Shown: positions 22,701 to 34,242, counted from the first letter of the stretch. The stretch: 64,000 nucleotides of DNA from Rhipidocladum racemiflorum (GCA_036346355.1 CM070588.1:558001-622000); one strand, 5' to 3'. Numbers and translations are program-made. Notes: generated from the letters alone by a model not told the origin.

Positions 22701-23013
22701 GCCAAAGAGGGGCAAATCAAAGGTCACAGACTTTGTCGGACGAAAAACAGTGTTGTACCCCGGTTGTCAAGGGATTTTGTAGACTCCAATAGGATTAAGT
22801 CGCCTGGATTACTTTCTGTATTTGCATCCGTTTTTGCATGTAAAATCTAGCCTATATAAGTAATAAAGAAAAACCAAAAAAACGCTGCAAGACGAATCAC
22901 GCAGCATCAAAACTCTGAACTATCTGTTCTTGACTGAAATTCTCCGTTGTTGCCTTCGTGAGTTTCCAAAGCAGCGTCCGTTCAAGTTTGCCAACACATG
23001 AGAAAATCCAACA
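22700..23013 (+). mobile_element. LTR 3' part of a retrotransposon
   Basis: An LTR end ...AAAATCCAACA at 23013 directly precedes a primer-binding site. A TATA-like CCTATATAAG near 22850 would be the LTR promoter. The start of the LTR is not determined. Confidence 0.6.
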
Positions 23014-23015
23014 AT

Positions 23016-23027
23016 TGGTATCAGAGC
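23016..23027 (+). promoter_or_regulatory. Primer-binding site (tRNA-Met)
   Basis: TGGTATCAGAGC is a perfect complement of the initiator tRNA-Met 3' end, two bases after the LTR. The leader and a short open start (ATGATGCCGCGAG at 23044) follow, and are cut off near 23161 by another LTR fragment. Confidence 0.85.
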
Positions 23028-23160
23028 GGTATCTATTCCTGCGATGATGCCGCGAGTAGCAAGGTCAACATCACCCACCTCTGTTAGGAACTCCGACGGT
23101 AGCGGCCATCGTGGGATCGATTTTGGCGGCAATGGTAACCGCTGGGATGTTTCAGGCACA

Positions 23161-24538
23161 CAGCCTCCCTTCCCAAGTTTTATTTTTCAAAATCTAACCC
23201 TTGACTGTAATTCCTAAGCATTGTCTAATGCCGCAGACATGGTTATTCAAATAGGTTTGGTACACTCTGCAGAGGTTATACACTTTACCCACAAGACATG
23301 ACTACATCACAATGCCAAGCAATTATCACACTTCCTTTGGTGTGGTGGATGAGTGATTCATAACAAAACCTTTTGGAATACCTTATCATAGAATGGACCC
23401 TCCCGGTAATTCTATACACTATCCCTTCCCTCACATAGAGCCGAAGTATAGGACCGACATACCGTTGGACCGATGTGAGGCTACGGCACAACACATCCAA
23501 ATCCCCCGTAACCGCAAACTATGTTTGGTTATCGCCTTCATGAGGCTCTAATGCTAAGACTTAGTAATCTTTCTTAGTTAGGTCCGTCCCATTCCAGACA
23601 TGTGGTGTACGCTTGGCCCAGTTCAAAGGCTTGAAAGGTTAAGTCCTTAATTGACCGAGGCAAGACTTTCAATCACTCAAATGGTACACGGCCCTCACAT
23701 CCACTCATATGGCATACAACCTTCACTTAAATGGCACACAACCCCTTACATTCACTCATCAACCCAATGCCACTACGGCCCACCATGGCATAAAGTCTTT
23801 TGCTACTTGCATCCGTCTAAATCATTTCCCACCCCAGTTTATTATTGTGCAACACATGCCATCAACAAGTCAACATCCATGTAGGACAACACATGCCTCT
23901 ACAATTCAACACCATCGTGTTGCAACATATGACACGCCATTTCAGAAACACATTTCACATTCCATTAATCAAATCACATTTGTGTTTCCCAATGATATCA
24001 TGGACTTGTTGCATGTCTAATCATACTAATCACGTTTTAGCAACCCATGTTGGCAATTAATAGCATCAAACTAACATTAAATCATCTTAGGGTGACAAAT
24101 GAACATGGCATACTGCAATTAGGTTGATTAACTAAACCCAAATTGATGGAAATTATTTTAATTTGAATTAACATGCATTGGTTTAAAACAATGTAACTTT
24201 TAAAATATGGGATCAATATAGTTAAAGGACAACTTGTCTTGGAAAAGTTTTTGCTCTTTCTCTAGACCTTGTTCTTGAATTAGCAACTCACCCTTGAATC
24301 CCTCACGCACTTCAATGTCTACGCGTAACGAATAAATAAATAATAAATACCAAAACAGAGAGAATAACACTCTGAAAATTAAACAAATTTATCATTAAAT
24401 AGATATTAATTTTACAAATATTTAGACACTAGAATCACCTCAATCGGAGTTCCTATGAGGGAGAACAAGCTCTCTAAATTTCAAAATAATATAAAAATAA
24501 TAAAACCTAATTTTTTACCCAAAAGGTCAAGATACAAA
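23161..24538 (-). mobile_element. LTR fragment of a third Tekay-like subfamily (C)
   Basis: Minus-strand sequence parallels the inner part of LTR A: CACTCTGCAGAGGTTATACACTTTACCCACAAGA matches 8558-8590, and AGTCCTTAATTGACCGAGGCAAGACT matches ~8893-8920. It lacks both LTR ends and is bordered by two other retroelement fragments. Confidence 0.7.
24238..24318 (-). other. Candidate LTR exon a (family C)
   Basis: 81 nt, same length as in LTR A, after TAG|ACATTGAAGTGC. The frame reads (D)IEVREGFKGELLIQEQ and EKEQKLFQ. The donor reads AAG|ACAAGT, so the GC/GT is lost. Confidence 0.45.
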
Positions 24539-24544
24539 AATAAG

Positions 24545-25050
24545 TGTTTACTCCAATGCTGGCTATTTGTCCGATCCCCATAATACCATATCTCATATTG
24601 GATATGTTTTTCTAAATGAAAGAACTACATTTTTTTGGAAATTAGTGGAACAATCAATAGTTGTTACGTCAACTAATCATTCCGAGATAATTGCACTATA
24701 TGAGACAAGTCGTGAGTGCATTTGGTTTAGAAGATTGATTCATCATATCCAATAGTCATGTGGTGTAGAGGTGGATAAAATCCCCACGATTATCTATGAG
24801 GATAATGCATCATGCATTGCACAAATGATGAGCGGTTATGTCAAGATGAACATGACAGCATATATATCTCCTAAGTATTTATATTCCCATGAGCAGTAGG
24901 TGATGGAAATATTGAAATACAGAAGATTCAGACTTGTGGAAATCTTCCATGATGCATTACTTACTTCCATGTTTGAGAAGCATGTGATAAGCATAGAAAT
25001 GAAAAGACTCATAGAGTTGCAGTCTTCCAAGGGAGATATTTAAACTTCAT
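24545..25050 (+). pseudogene. copia RNase H fragment
   Basis: Frames read VVTSTNHSEIIALYETSREC, WFRRLIHHIQ, stop, IPTIIYEDNASCIAQMMSGY, ISPKYLYSHEQ and LLTSMFEKHVISIEMKRL. This is the C-terminal RNase H region of a Ty1/copia polyprotein, with two internal stops. The polyprotein 5' of it is missing. The LTR at 25252 follows in the expected place. Confidence 0.8.
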
Positions 25051-25251
25051 ATGTGATCATCTTTAGGATGATATGATGTACTCTTTTTCTCTTAACTAAG
25101 TTTTGTCCCACTGTGTTGAGGCAACATGGGCAATGGCATGAGACACGTGAGCTATATACTCTTTTCTCCTCTTCGTTTTTTCCCTCTATGTTTTCGAAAC
25201 GAATTTTTAACGAAGCATAAGCATGGCGTTGGAAAAATTTGTAGGGGGAAG

Positions 25252-25514
25252 TGTTGTGGAATATTCCATTCCATATATGTGCAGACACTTTTTCTAAACG
25301 GACCCATATGAGGTTCATAATGACTCATAGTCGTTCCAATAGATTACTATAGGATCTAGCTTTCTTCTCTCGCAAGAAAAACCCTATCCTCTTCCATATA
25401 TAAGCAAGGGCATATGGCCACAATGTATATACACTAGAAAATATTGATAAAGAGGAGAGAGCTGTGGATCTACATTTTGTATCTCTGTCTGATTACGAAC
25501 TTAATTGATCAACA
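25252..25514 (+). mobile_element. 3' LTR of the copia fragment
   Basis: A 263-bp LTR starting TGTTGTGGAATATTCCA after a purine tract GTAGGGGGAAG and ending TTGATCAACA. A TATA-like CCATATATAAGC is near 25395. Together with 24545-25050 it is the 3' end of a truncated copia element. Confidence 0.75.
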
Positions 25515-25688
25515 ATGATCTTGGTACAAAACAAAGCCGCTGGTTGGAGGGCAAGAACCAGTTATTGTTGCTGACGTCTCGCAGGAGTAGCAAACTAGCA
25601 ATGGACCACTCACTGTTGCAATGGAATCTCTTTACGAATATGTGTGTCTCAATTATTTCACTTACATGATGAGTATATATAAATTTAA

Positions 25689-26218
25689 GCCCCGTTTGGT
25701 ACGGTTCTAGATTCTAGTAGAAACGAAAATGGTTCCAGATTCTTGGAAGAAACGTTTCATGTAGAATTAGAATCACTTTCTGCAACCCGTTTGGTACGGT
25801 TCCAGATTCTAGTAGAAACTATTGAAACGGGGTTGAGGGTGATTCAGCCACGGCGTGAAAAAAAAAGAAACGTTCCGAAGAGAATCGTTCCAAGTTTTAG
25901 CCCGTTTGGCTGAGTTTCTTCTAAATTCTAGTAGAAACACCTCGGTTCCAAGTTGACAAACGGGGCGAGCCCCGTCTGGTACGGTTCCAGATTCTTGGAA
26001 GAAACGTTTCATGTAGAATTAGAATCACTTTCTGCAAACCGTTTGGTACAGTTCCAGATTCTAGTAGAAACTAGTAGAAACGAGGTTGAGGGTGATTCAG
26101 CCATGGCGTGGAAAAAAAAGAAACGTTCCGAGGAGAATCGTTCCGAGTTTTAGCCCATTTGGTTGAGTCTCCTAGATTCTAGTAGAAACAGCTCGGTTCC
26201 AAATTGTCAAACGGGGCC
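25689..26218. mobile_element. Tandem dimer of the Tourist-like MITE
   Basis: Two copies of the 5399-5663 family lie head to tail: 25689-25966 and 25969-26218. They share only the joint ACGGGGCGAGCCCCGT. TTAA flanks the whole dimer (25685-25688 and 26219-26222) but not the joint. Confidence 0.85.
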
Positions 26219-26222
26219 TTAA

Positions 26223-26562
26223 TATTAGCTCAATGCATGTAATTTAATACCTCCTGAGGATGGTAAAAAGTCTCTAGGCGTTAAAGTTGCCGAGAAATTC
26301 TTCTCTTAAGGGAATGCATATTGGTTGAGAATTTTGGTCTAACGGCAAAGTGCTTAGGCGCCTTAATAGTCCCCATGCCTTTAGACAATTGTCATGTGGT
26401 GATCTACAAAGTGATAAGATCCTTATCTCTGGAAAGAATATGTGAAAAAAAAGTGGGTTTTTTTTATCAGCACTTCAACTAAAGTGGACAGGATTGAGAA
26501 TAATCTTGACATAGGCGAAATTTATTCCTTGTGATGCAATGCATATTTGGCACCGTTCCTTG
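26223..26562. other. Unassigned sequence
   Basis: No gene or repeat recognised. Confidence 0.5.
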
Positions 26563-26804
26563 CTTGATTTTTTGATTTTTTTTTTTTTGAAATTAGGCCA
26601 GGAGCTCTGGCAATTCTGTAAAGGAGAGAACAACCGCTGACGCGAACGCACGCATTCCACCCTCTCCCCACACACACGCACTCACTCACCCCACACGAAA
26701 ATACCCAGCACCGTGAGCACCCGGGATCGAACCCGGGTGGCCTGCCTGCCACCGCACGGCACAAGCCACCGAGCCACAGCTCGGTCCTCTTGATTTTTGG
26801 ATTT
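26563..26804 (-). mobile_element. tRNA-derived SINE with target-site duplication
   Basis: On the minus strand the head has an A box TGGCTCGGTGG (26766-26776) and a B box GGTTCGATCC (26724-26733). The body ends in GCCAGAGCTCCTGGCC plus an A-rich tail. A ~16-bp imperfect direct repeat CTTGATTTTTNGATTT flanks it (26563-26578 and 26789-26804). Its 3' tail matches the LINE tail at 29236-29272. Confidence 0.85.
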
Positions 26805-27240
26805 GGATCAGCAATTTCACCTGTCAGGTGGCCTTTCTCCATGGGTTTGGATTCACTCACTCAGACAGACCCATACGATCTCTCTCACTCTACATGCCTC
26901 CTCCTGTCCAAACTGTAATTTGCTGTTTTTAAGAAGATACAAGAACTGCTCATGTACAGATACTCCATGTCCAAACTCGACGGTAAAAAACGCTACCATT
27001 TGCCTAAACACAAGGGATAATTCTCAAGGCTCTGTTTACCATTTGTCGCATCTCAGTGACAAAAACGAATGATTTACAGCTCAGGCATGCACACGATGAT
27101 GTGCTCAAGGTCATCGAGGTCGTAAAAACCAATGAAACTGGTGCAAGAAGAGCGGGCGATGCTGCAGCCTCGGGAATCCATGGCACAAGAAGAGCTTGTG
27201 ACAGCAGCGGAAGGACACCATTAACCGAAGTGAAGTGACC
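26805..27240. other. Downstream region of the PI-PLC X gene
   Basis: Likely holds the 3' UTR of the minus-strand gene that ends at 27241. No other feature seen. Confidence 0.5.
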
Positions 27241-30200
27241 TCACGAGAGTAGGAGCAGAAGCAGAGATGCCAGCCCGAAGAACAAGCTCCATTGGCAGGG
27301 TAGAAACCGAGCAATCGCCGCGCTGGAATCGCCGCCTGTGCCTGCACCCTTGGCGGTGGTCGCCCTGGGTGGCGACGGCGGCGGAGGAGGAGGGATGACA
27401 CAGGCTCCGAATGTCGAATTGGCCTGCAAGCTCAGAGGTCAGGACACCATCATGCAGTTTACAAGAAACAACAATGTCTACTCATCGATAAGCTGCAGGT
27501 TCACTTCATCACTTGTCTTGTTGTTCTCCGTGGTTTCCATGCAGGGTTGACAAAATCGTCGATTTTCGGTCGATTTTCGCGATTTTCGGTCATATCGCCG
27601 CGGCCCGATATCAAAAACCGGTCGATAAACTGATCCGATTCAAAAAAATTCAAAATTTTGAAAAAAAAATTACGTGTCAAAAACCGGTCGAAATCGATCG
27701 ATTTCCGTCAAAAATCGTTACTAAAAATTGCTTGCACAAAAAAGATCAACAAGGTCGTCGATTTTCCATGAGAAATCATCGATTTTCCACGAAAACCGAC
27801 GGTTTTTGAATTTTTTTTGAAAAAATTTGGTTTTTGAATTTATCCGGTTTTTTACGATTTTCGGTCGATTTTCGACTCGATTTTTACGATTATCGAAATT
27901 TACTGTTCATCCAAAAATCACCGGATCGATTTTGTTAACCCTGTTTCCATTCTACCATGATTCTAACTTCTGATCAATGCAGTATTTATTCTAGGGATGC
28001 CAAGTGTCCTTACCTTGCAGTACGCAATGTTATCGCACCCACACACTAGATGGCCATTGGCCACATCTGTAGCCAAGGGAGCGCCTCCACCATCGCTCCT
28101 CTGCACAATTTCACAGGTGAGAGGTGATTGGCTCGAGTGAATTTCGTTTGGATTGAGCAGTGAAACAGCTCGTGTGCTGCCATACATACCATGTAGAAAT
28201 CAACAGCGATGTAGTTGGGCCACCGATTGCCTGCAAGATCATGGCAGGTTTTCAGCATGCTGACAAGCGGTGCTGAATTATTTGCGCAAACGCCGGTTTG
28301 GCTCGGGTCTGACGTGAAGAAGTTCATCAGCACAAGCGACTGGCTCTTGGAATCCATGGCAGGGGACTCTGCGCGATTCGGGCATTTACCCTCCACCATA
28401 CCTCCATTGCCATCTGCACAGACAAAGCAGAGCTGCATTTAACAAAACTTCACACACTGATGTTACCAATTTTGTGTTGGAATCTCACTCACATTGGTTT
28501 TCCACGACGTAATTCCACTCGAACGCGATCCCCTCGCTCGCTTCTTTCGATTTCTTCGATGTGAATACCACCAGGCGCTCGCTCTGGCTGATCATGTCCT
28601 TGAGCAGAGGCCAGTTGCCGCCGCTCTTGGGCATCTTCGCCGCCGGAAACCAGTACTTCATGAGGCCGGAAGCGTTGAATACTTTTGGCAGGGACCCTGA
28701 ATCGGTGTAGTCTTCCAGGAAAATTGTGATTACTTCCGAAGGGTTTGCTTCGAGGAACGTATGGATTTCTTTCAAGACATTGATAGCAGGTTGCTGATGA
28801 CAAAACCAAAATCAAGAAGATTAGAGTTACAAGATCAAGATGCTCAGGGGGACAGAGAAGAAATATTCAGCCGACAATCTTACAAAGGCCGTGATGTTGT
28901 AGCATTTCCCGGCAAATGAGTGGCACAGCCAGACGTCATTGTTGAAGTCGTAGGTGTCGAGCATCAAGCCCCTAACACCATTCTGCACATAATCAAGTGG
29001 AGTCACCGATGGTTAACATCTTTATGTAGAAATTAATGAGCCAAAATTCAGGGTGTGGATGAACCGCCACAAGATACAGGTCAGTAGTAGCCAACAAATA
29101 TTATTTGGTAACCGCAAAATAGACCGTTTATTTGTATGGTTAGCAACTCCACCACTAGAATCTATAGTCTAAAACACATGGGCTCGCCCGGAGGAATTCT
29201 ATTCTTGTACTCGGGTTTTCTTCTCCCCTTAATGCATTGGCAGAGCTCCTGCCATAATTCAAAAAAAAAAAACACACATGGTGTCTTGCAACAGGCTGCT
29301 AAACACAAAGTAGAGCCACTGCAAGTCTCCAACAGCAACAACTGTACTATAAAAACATTGTTATATAAAAATGTTCAACATTAATTAAGAAAAGACAAGG
29401 ACAGGATGGCATGATATAAACTAAGTGGGTGTGGTCCATCTGTTTCCTTAAGACCAAAGCAATTGACACCTTCACAGCATAAGACCTGAACTGGACATGA
29501 TTACGACCAGGCCTGTTTGACAATCAGCAACTCGAGAATCCTTTTGCTTTTACAATACATTGAGCGCCAGTGCCACCCCGGTTTGATGGATGGGACGCCG
29601 TGCCTAAACCGCATCAGCTCGTTCCCATGGTGATATACGGTGAGACGCCATTGTCTTCAGCATGCGGGTTCGGCATCTCTATTCTACTTGGTTGTGCAGC
29701 TTGCGAGGAAGAATAAAGTCAGGAGAATAATTAGGCTACTCTGCACTCTTTTTCTATCTTCTGGTTTGATCTCTGCAGACATCGTGCTTTGTGGAAAGCA
29801 CTTTTGGCGAAAACGGGAATTGCGCCATGCTTAGGTTTTGAGCATCACTGTAGTGGTGAGCCTAGGCATGAAAGTTCAGAATTTGAGCCCTAATTAAGGC
29901 ATATGCCCACACTTTGGAGAATCTCTGTGAGCCGGCAAGTACACCAACAAAAGGCAAGCAAGGCAGGGCTTCATCTTTCAAGAGGTGCCATTAGATGTTG
30001 AGGCATAAATGCTAGTGTCTGCATTGTTGGCATCTGGATTTTTTTTTTATTTTTAGAGAGACGACATGCATAGGTATGTTACAATCCATAGAAGTAGTGC
30101 TCAAAAATAACACAAGAAAGTTGCAGAGAAGCTATACAACAAGTAATCCTTATATCATCTGCTTGGGAAAAGTTATTGTAAAAAGCTGCATGCATGTTAG

Positions 30201-32085
30201 ACATTCACATTTGGCCAAGATCTAGTTTGGTAGCACAAACAAGCCCGTGTGGAAAGGGCAGACATCTGACAGGAAAGGTAGAAAAAAAAAGGGCTTCAGT
30301 TTCGATTGTGTGAGTAGCCAGGGCAGCAGATTTCGAACAAAAGCACGGCATGGAGGACAAGAGAGCTGCAGTAGTATACTATAGCGGCTGCATGTGCAGA
30401 GTGGGAAAAGCCATTCTTTTGTGTGTCGAGCAGCCTTCCTTTGGTGATAATAATACTCCATTCATCCCTTCACTTTTATAACGCTTAATTTTTTAATGAT
30501 CTTGTTCATAGATATAAGTTTACACGTAGAATTGTAGATTTAACGATGTCTTTTCTTCTATACCCATATTTATTCTCTATCAATCATATGCATTTATTCA
30601 TTACCACCCATATAAAAGGAGTATGTCTTTTATCTTCTAAGACAATTAAGTATGGCTGAGACATTGGGTGCTAACATGCAAACTCTAACTTTCAGCCCTT
30701 TGATCCATCGTTTATGGCTAAGATTAGTAGAGGTGGAAAACCACCTTGCCGCTAAAACCTTTTTTTAGAAAATCCCTTAAGAGTTTATTTCCTCCTTAGA
30801 GTTGGATAGAGGGCTTCCACCTTCGTTGATCTGGACCACCCAAACACAATCCAACGGTTACCATCTTGAGTTATCGCATTAGCACCCAATTAAGCATTAG
30901 CACTGGATATGTTGCCGTCAAGGCAGGTAGGGCAGCAGTGATCTGGACCACCCAAGCACAATCCAAGCACAATCCAACGGTTACCATCTTGAGTTATCGC
31001 ATTAGCACCCAATTAGGCATTAGCATTGGATATGTTGCCGTCAAGTGGGGCCATCTTTCCTAATCTCAACGCAACTTTAATCCTTACACAGAATCAAAAT
31101 ACACCTTATAAAAATGAACCGAGGGAGTAAAATATTAATCCCTCCCTCCGGAGACAAAAGGAGGTGGCAGGCAGGTAGGGCAGCAGTGAACTTGAATCCT
31201 CCCTTTTGGATTGGATTGGGTTTGGATCTGGATCGAAGAGGCCCTAGCTAACCGGCCGGACACCTGCTTTGTTGGATAAAAATCAACCGAGCAGCTCGAG
31301 CCAACAAGTAGGATAATGGCAGTGAGATTTGTAGGCAGCCAATAAGCGCATGGAGATGCCCTAGCGGTGCATTGGATTGGATTGGAAACCCGACCCGACC
31401 AGACGCGACCCACGTTGCCCTGGCCCCACAGACAGCGGCAGAGCACCACGCCGTGCGCGACCAGACGGTCCTAGAAAACACTGGCTGACACGAGGCCCCA
31501 CGCGCGCACTACGCCCATCGCAGCGCACCGGATCGTCCAACAACCACCCCCGGCGGCGGCGGCGGCGGCCTCCCGTCCAGCCAGCCACGGGCGGACGGAG
31601 AATTAGAAAGCGATGGATGGATGGATGGATGGGTGGATGGTGCGTACCTTGAGCTGGGCGGTGACGGTGTCCTCCTGGTTGGTGGGTGAGATGATGGCGG
31701 CGCGGATGGGGGAGACGGCGCCGGAGAGGGCGTACGAGTTGTGCGTCGTCAGCCACGAGTAGTTGTTGAAAGGGAGCCCGGTGCCCTGCGCGCGCATCAC
31801 CACATCCAGTTCTTGATTTGGTTAGCGATCGAGCTGCCACTGCTGCTACATGGGCGGAAGGGATTAGCGGAGGACCGGCGCCGCCGCGGAGCTTACGTGT
31901 GTCAGGGGGTCGATGGGCGTCGTGCGCGTGCATATTTTGGCCCCGCCGGCGCCGCAGCCGCTGCAGTGCAGCCTCGCGCCGCAGCCGCCGTCGGAGGAGC
32001 ACGTGTCGCCCACCCGCGCCGCGCCTGTCATCGTGGCTGTGCCGAGGACGACGACGAGGAGGAGGAGGCGGCGGCGGCTGGCCAT
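27241..32085 (-). CDS. PI-PLC X domain-containing protein, secreted and GPI-anchored (7 exons, 406 aa)
   Basis: Exons: 32085-31897, 31785-31648, 28982-28884, 28793-28493, 28413-28190, 28100-28014, 27423-27241. They total 1,221 nt and stay in frame with GT-AG introns. Residues 1-~22 are a signal peptide (RRRLLLLVVVLG). A Cys-rich segment follows (~25-52). The X domain carries the two histidines of the PI-PLC mechanism, H78 (SWLTTHNSYA) and H130 (WLCHSF), plus D118 (LMLDTYD) and the TIFLEDY block. The end has PPPPPPSPP, a GDSSAA region suitable as a GPI site, and a hydrophobic tail (GLASLLLLLLS). Homologues are plant PLC-like phosphodiesterases without EF-hand, Y or C2 domains; the substrate is not established. 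Exon 4 uses a GTGAGT donor giving ENQ-YGNGG. Intron 2 (2.7 kb) and intron 6 contain transposons. Confidence 0.93.
27541..27942. mobile_element. hAT-type MITE rich in TCGATTTTC, copy 1 (intron 6 of the PI-PLC X gene)
   Basis: A 402-bp element with an AGGGTTGACAAAATCG left end and CGATTTTGTTAACCCT right end, and a perfect 8-bp duplication GTTTCCAT (27533-27540, 27943-27950). Dense CGATTTTC/GAAAATCG sub-repeats inside. Confidence 0.9.
29165..29272 (+). mobile_element. LINE 3' tail remnant (intron 2 of the PI-PLC X gene)
   Basis: GTACTCGGGTTTTCTTCTCC, then TTGGCAGAGCTCCTGCCATA and a 12-A run resemble the 3' UTR end of grass LINEs. No coding part is left. Confidence 0.5.
29273..30446. other. Intron 2 sequence without recognised features
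   Basis: No exon, element end or repeat recognised within this part of the 2.7-kb intron. Confidence 0.6.
30450..31128. mobile_element. Stowaway-like MITE pair of ends with a nested duplicated insert
   Basis: The left end TACTCCATTCATCCCTTCAC and right end AATGAACCGAGGGAGTA are imperfect inverted matches of the Stowaway type. The ~410 bp between ~30655 and ~31065 are a different sequence containing a tandem duplication. Confidence 0.5.
30829..31060. repeat. Tandem duplication of ~115-130 bp
   Basis: GATCTGGACCACCCAA... through GATATGTTGCCGTCAA is present twice (from 30829 and from ~30940). The joint segment GGTAGGGCAGCAGTGA recurs at ~31176. Confidence 0.85.
31553..31640. repeat. (CGG)n and (GGAT)n simple repeats
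   Basis: CGGCGGCGGCGGCGG at ~31553-31567 and GGAT units at ~31614-31634, just inside intron 2 next to exon 2 of the PI-PLC X gene. Confidence 0.85.
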
Positions 32086-32141
32086 CGCGCGTGCTAGCTA
32101 GCTTACCTTTCGGGATCTATGGATGAAACGGCGACCGATCC

Positions 32142-32148
32142 CTATATA
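32142..32148 (-). promoter_or_regulatory. TATA box of the PI-PLC X gene
   Basis: TATATAG on the minus strand, 57 bp upstream of the ATG, which would give a 5' UTR of about 25-30 nt. Confidence 0.6.
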
Positions 32149-32181
32149 CGCCAAGCGGCTGCCAGCCAGCCCAACCACTAC

Positions 32182-32430
32182 GACACGGGAACTGTAAAAA
32201 AAAAAAATCGTATTTTGATCACGGCAGCAAATACTACTAGCTCCACCGGCAAATACGGGTTGTTTTGGGTTGCGCCAAGTTAAATTTTAAATCTTTGTCG
32301 TCGATATCTTTTTAAATATTTATTTATGATCGTATTAATATTCAAAATAATATGTATTTATGACGGGAACTGTAAAAAAAATCGTATTTTGATCACGGCA
32401 GCAAATACTACTAGCTGCACCGGCAAATAC
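32182..32430. repeat. ~70-bp direct repeat pair around an AT-rich insert
   Basis: The block GGGAACTGTAAAAAAA...GATCACGGCAGCAAATACTA occurs at ~32185-32250 and ~32364-32430, about 178 bp apart in the same orientation. Confidence 0.85.
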
Positions 32431-33230
32431 TACGTATTTTTAATGATCTTGTCTATAAATATATAGCATTTTTCATATTTTGATGCAAAAATTAATGTGA
32501 TGTTCCCTTTATACCACTATATATGCATGCATTGAATATAATGTTTAGATATAATAATTAAGGATAGTCTAGTCATTTTCAATACCTCTTTGGTCTATAT
32601 ATCAAGAGAAAATACGTTCTACAAAAGGGGTACTCTCTCTCCAATCATAAAGAATGTCGTTTGGGTACGTGTAATTAATATTTTTGAACTCTGCTATCGA
32701 TATCATTTCAATAATTAGATTAAACTCCGGCTCACCCATGCTTGCTCCCGCGCTCGTTCGTCCTTCCTCTTATGGTGTCGGCTCTCCTCCGCGCTCTCCA
32801 GAAGCGACAGGGAACAAGAGGTTATATTTATAATTTCACTTATAAAAGGGTTGATTTGCAAAGGACGAAGGGAAAGAGACCAGAAAAACGAAGGCTTCTC
32901 TTAATCCTTCCTTGCTTTGCTTGCTTGTCTCAAACACGCACGCAGGCAGCCCGGTCTACAACCTCAACCACCGTCAGGTGGTTGGAACGACTGAATATTT
33001 TTTCTTCTTGTCAGACTAGGCTTGCTTCTGGAACAACTGAAAATTGTCGTAATCCAATGTAAAATGGGGGCAGAATCAATCCAGGTTTTTTTTGTGTAGA
33101 TTGCCAAGTCAACTAAGCATTCCTATCTGTACTTTGACCTATTAACATTTTCACGCGTTGTTTGTCTGCAGCAACCAATGACAAATCAACCAAAATGACT
33201 CAGGCAGGACAGGAGGTATATATCTTATCT
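32431..33230. other. Unassigned AT-rich sequence upstream of the PI-PLC X gene
   Basis: Possible decayed MITE around 32440-32670. A 106-codon frame at 32742-33062 has no recognisable domain and is not called. Confidence 0.5.
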
Positions 33231-33234
33231 ATTA

Positions 33235-33400
33235 AAGTCGAGAACTTCTAGGTCAGTCAGCCTGTCCACGTATCGCCAAGTGTTTTATGAAAAAGTCTCC
33301 GGTAAATTTTAAAATTATGTTCAGATCCTTTCACGAAAATTTTGCAAAAAGAACTCATAGTTCCACATATTCGCAAACGAAACTCTAGGTATAACATCAA
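33235..33400. repeat. Copy of the GCAAAAAGGA...AGTTCC...ATTCNCGAAA repeat
   Basis: Resembles part of the 13366-14645 duplication (TTTTGCAAAAAGAACTCATAGTTCC compared with TTTGCAAAAAGGATCCCGTAGTTCC). Confidence 0.5.
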
Positions 33401-33409
33401 TAAGATCAC

Positions 33410-33945
33410 AAGAAACTCCTACATCATTTTGAGATTTTGAATGATCCTTGAGAAGAAGAGTCTTATGAGCTTCCTTTAGCTACTCATAAGGAGAGCCATA
33501 TATTCTTCGAAGTCATCAAGCGACTCATCACTTACTCTGCCTTGGCCTTGAAAGAGAGGTTCTTCCTCTTGGAAGAACTTTGCTTCAAGAACTCCTTTTT
33601 GTCCTTCTTATACAATTCATTTGTGATGAGGTTGCCCAAGAGAGGTTGGTATCATCCTCGCCAACTCGGGAGGGTCGAGGAATAGTGTCACCAATGTCTC
33701 ATACTTGTCTAGTAGAGTCTTAAGCATCCTTCGAACAACATACGGATCGGTTAGTGAATCCCCAAGATCCTTGAGCTCATTCACTATGTTGTTGGGCTAT
33801 GAGTACATCTTGGTGTGATGTTCTCATGAGGCAACATAATGAGACTTTCATATTTAATTTTTAGCATATGCAATTTTGGCCTCCTTAATCGCGGAAGTGC
33901 CCTCATGAATTTCGAAGAGGGCTGTATAAATAAATCTGATGTTAG
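33410..33945 (-). pseudogene. copia gag fragment (SIRE-like), antisense
   Basis: The minus strand matches the gag at 2950-3330 in order: CTCTTCGAAATTCATGAGGG, AAAATTGCATATGC, AACAACATAGTGAATGAGCT, TTGGGGATTCACTAACCGAT and CAAATGAATTGTATAAGAAG. It is heavily mutated. Confidence 0.7.
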
Positions 33946-34201
33946 TTTGCACTAATTCACCTCTAGGTTTGTGCACTCAATCCTTCAAAAGGCATCCAAG
34001 AGTGCTCTTACTAGCAATGTGCCTTCAGTTCGCCCAATAGATGAAGATGATTCAGTAGCCTGCGAGCATATTAGATCACACCAGCACATTATTAGCACTA
34101 GGCAGATGTTTTAACAGTGGGACTCCTGATTGTACTCCATCTTCCAATTCATACAAGTTACTGCATAGAGAAGCCTATAAAATGGTCTGAAAAAGAAGCG
34201 G

Positions 34202-34205
<4 letters not shown>

Positions 34206-34240
<35 letters not shown>
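34206..34240. repeat. (GA)n microsatellite
   Basis: About 17 GA units. The surrounding 33946-34644 has no other recognised feature. Confidence 0.95.

Positions 34241-34242
<2 letters not shown>

Noticed and set aside
26563..26804. tRNA gene suggested by A and B boxes
   Set aside because: The boxes belong to a SINE head: a body, A-rich tail and target duplication follow and there is no good cloverleaf.
32742..33062. 106-codon frame upstream of the PI-PLC X gene
   Set aside because: No recognisable domain, no splice or promoter support, and it lies in repeat-rich DNA.
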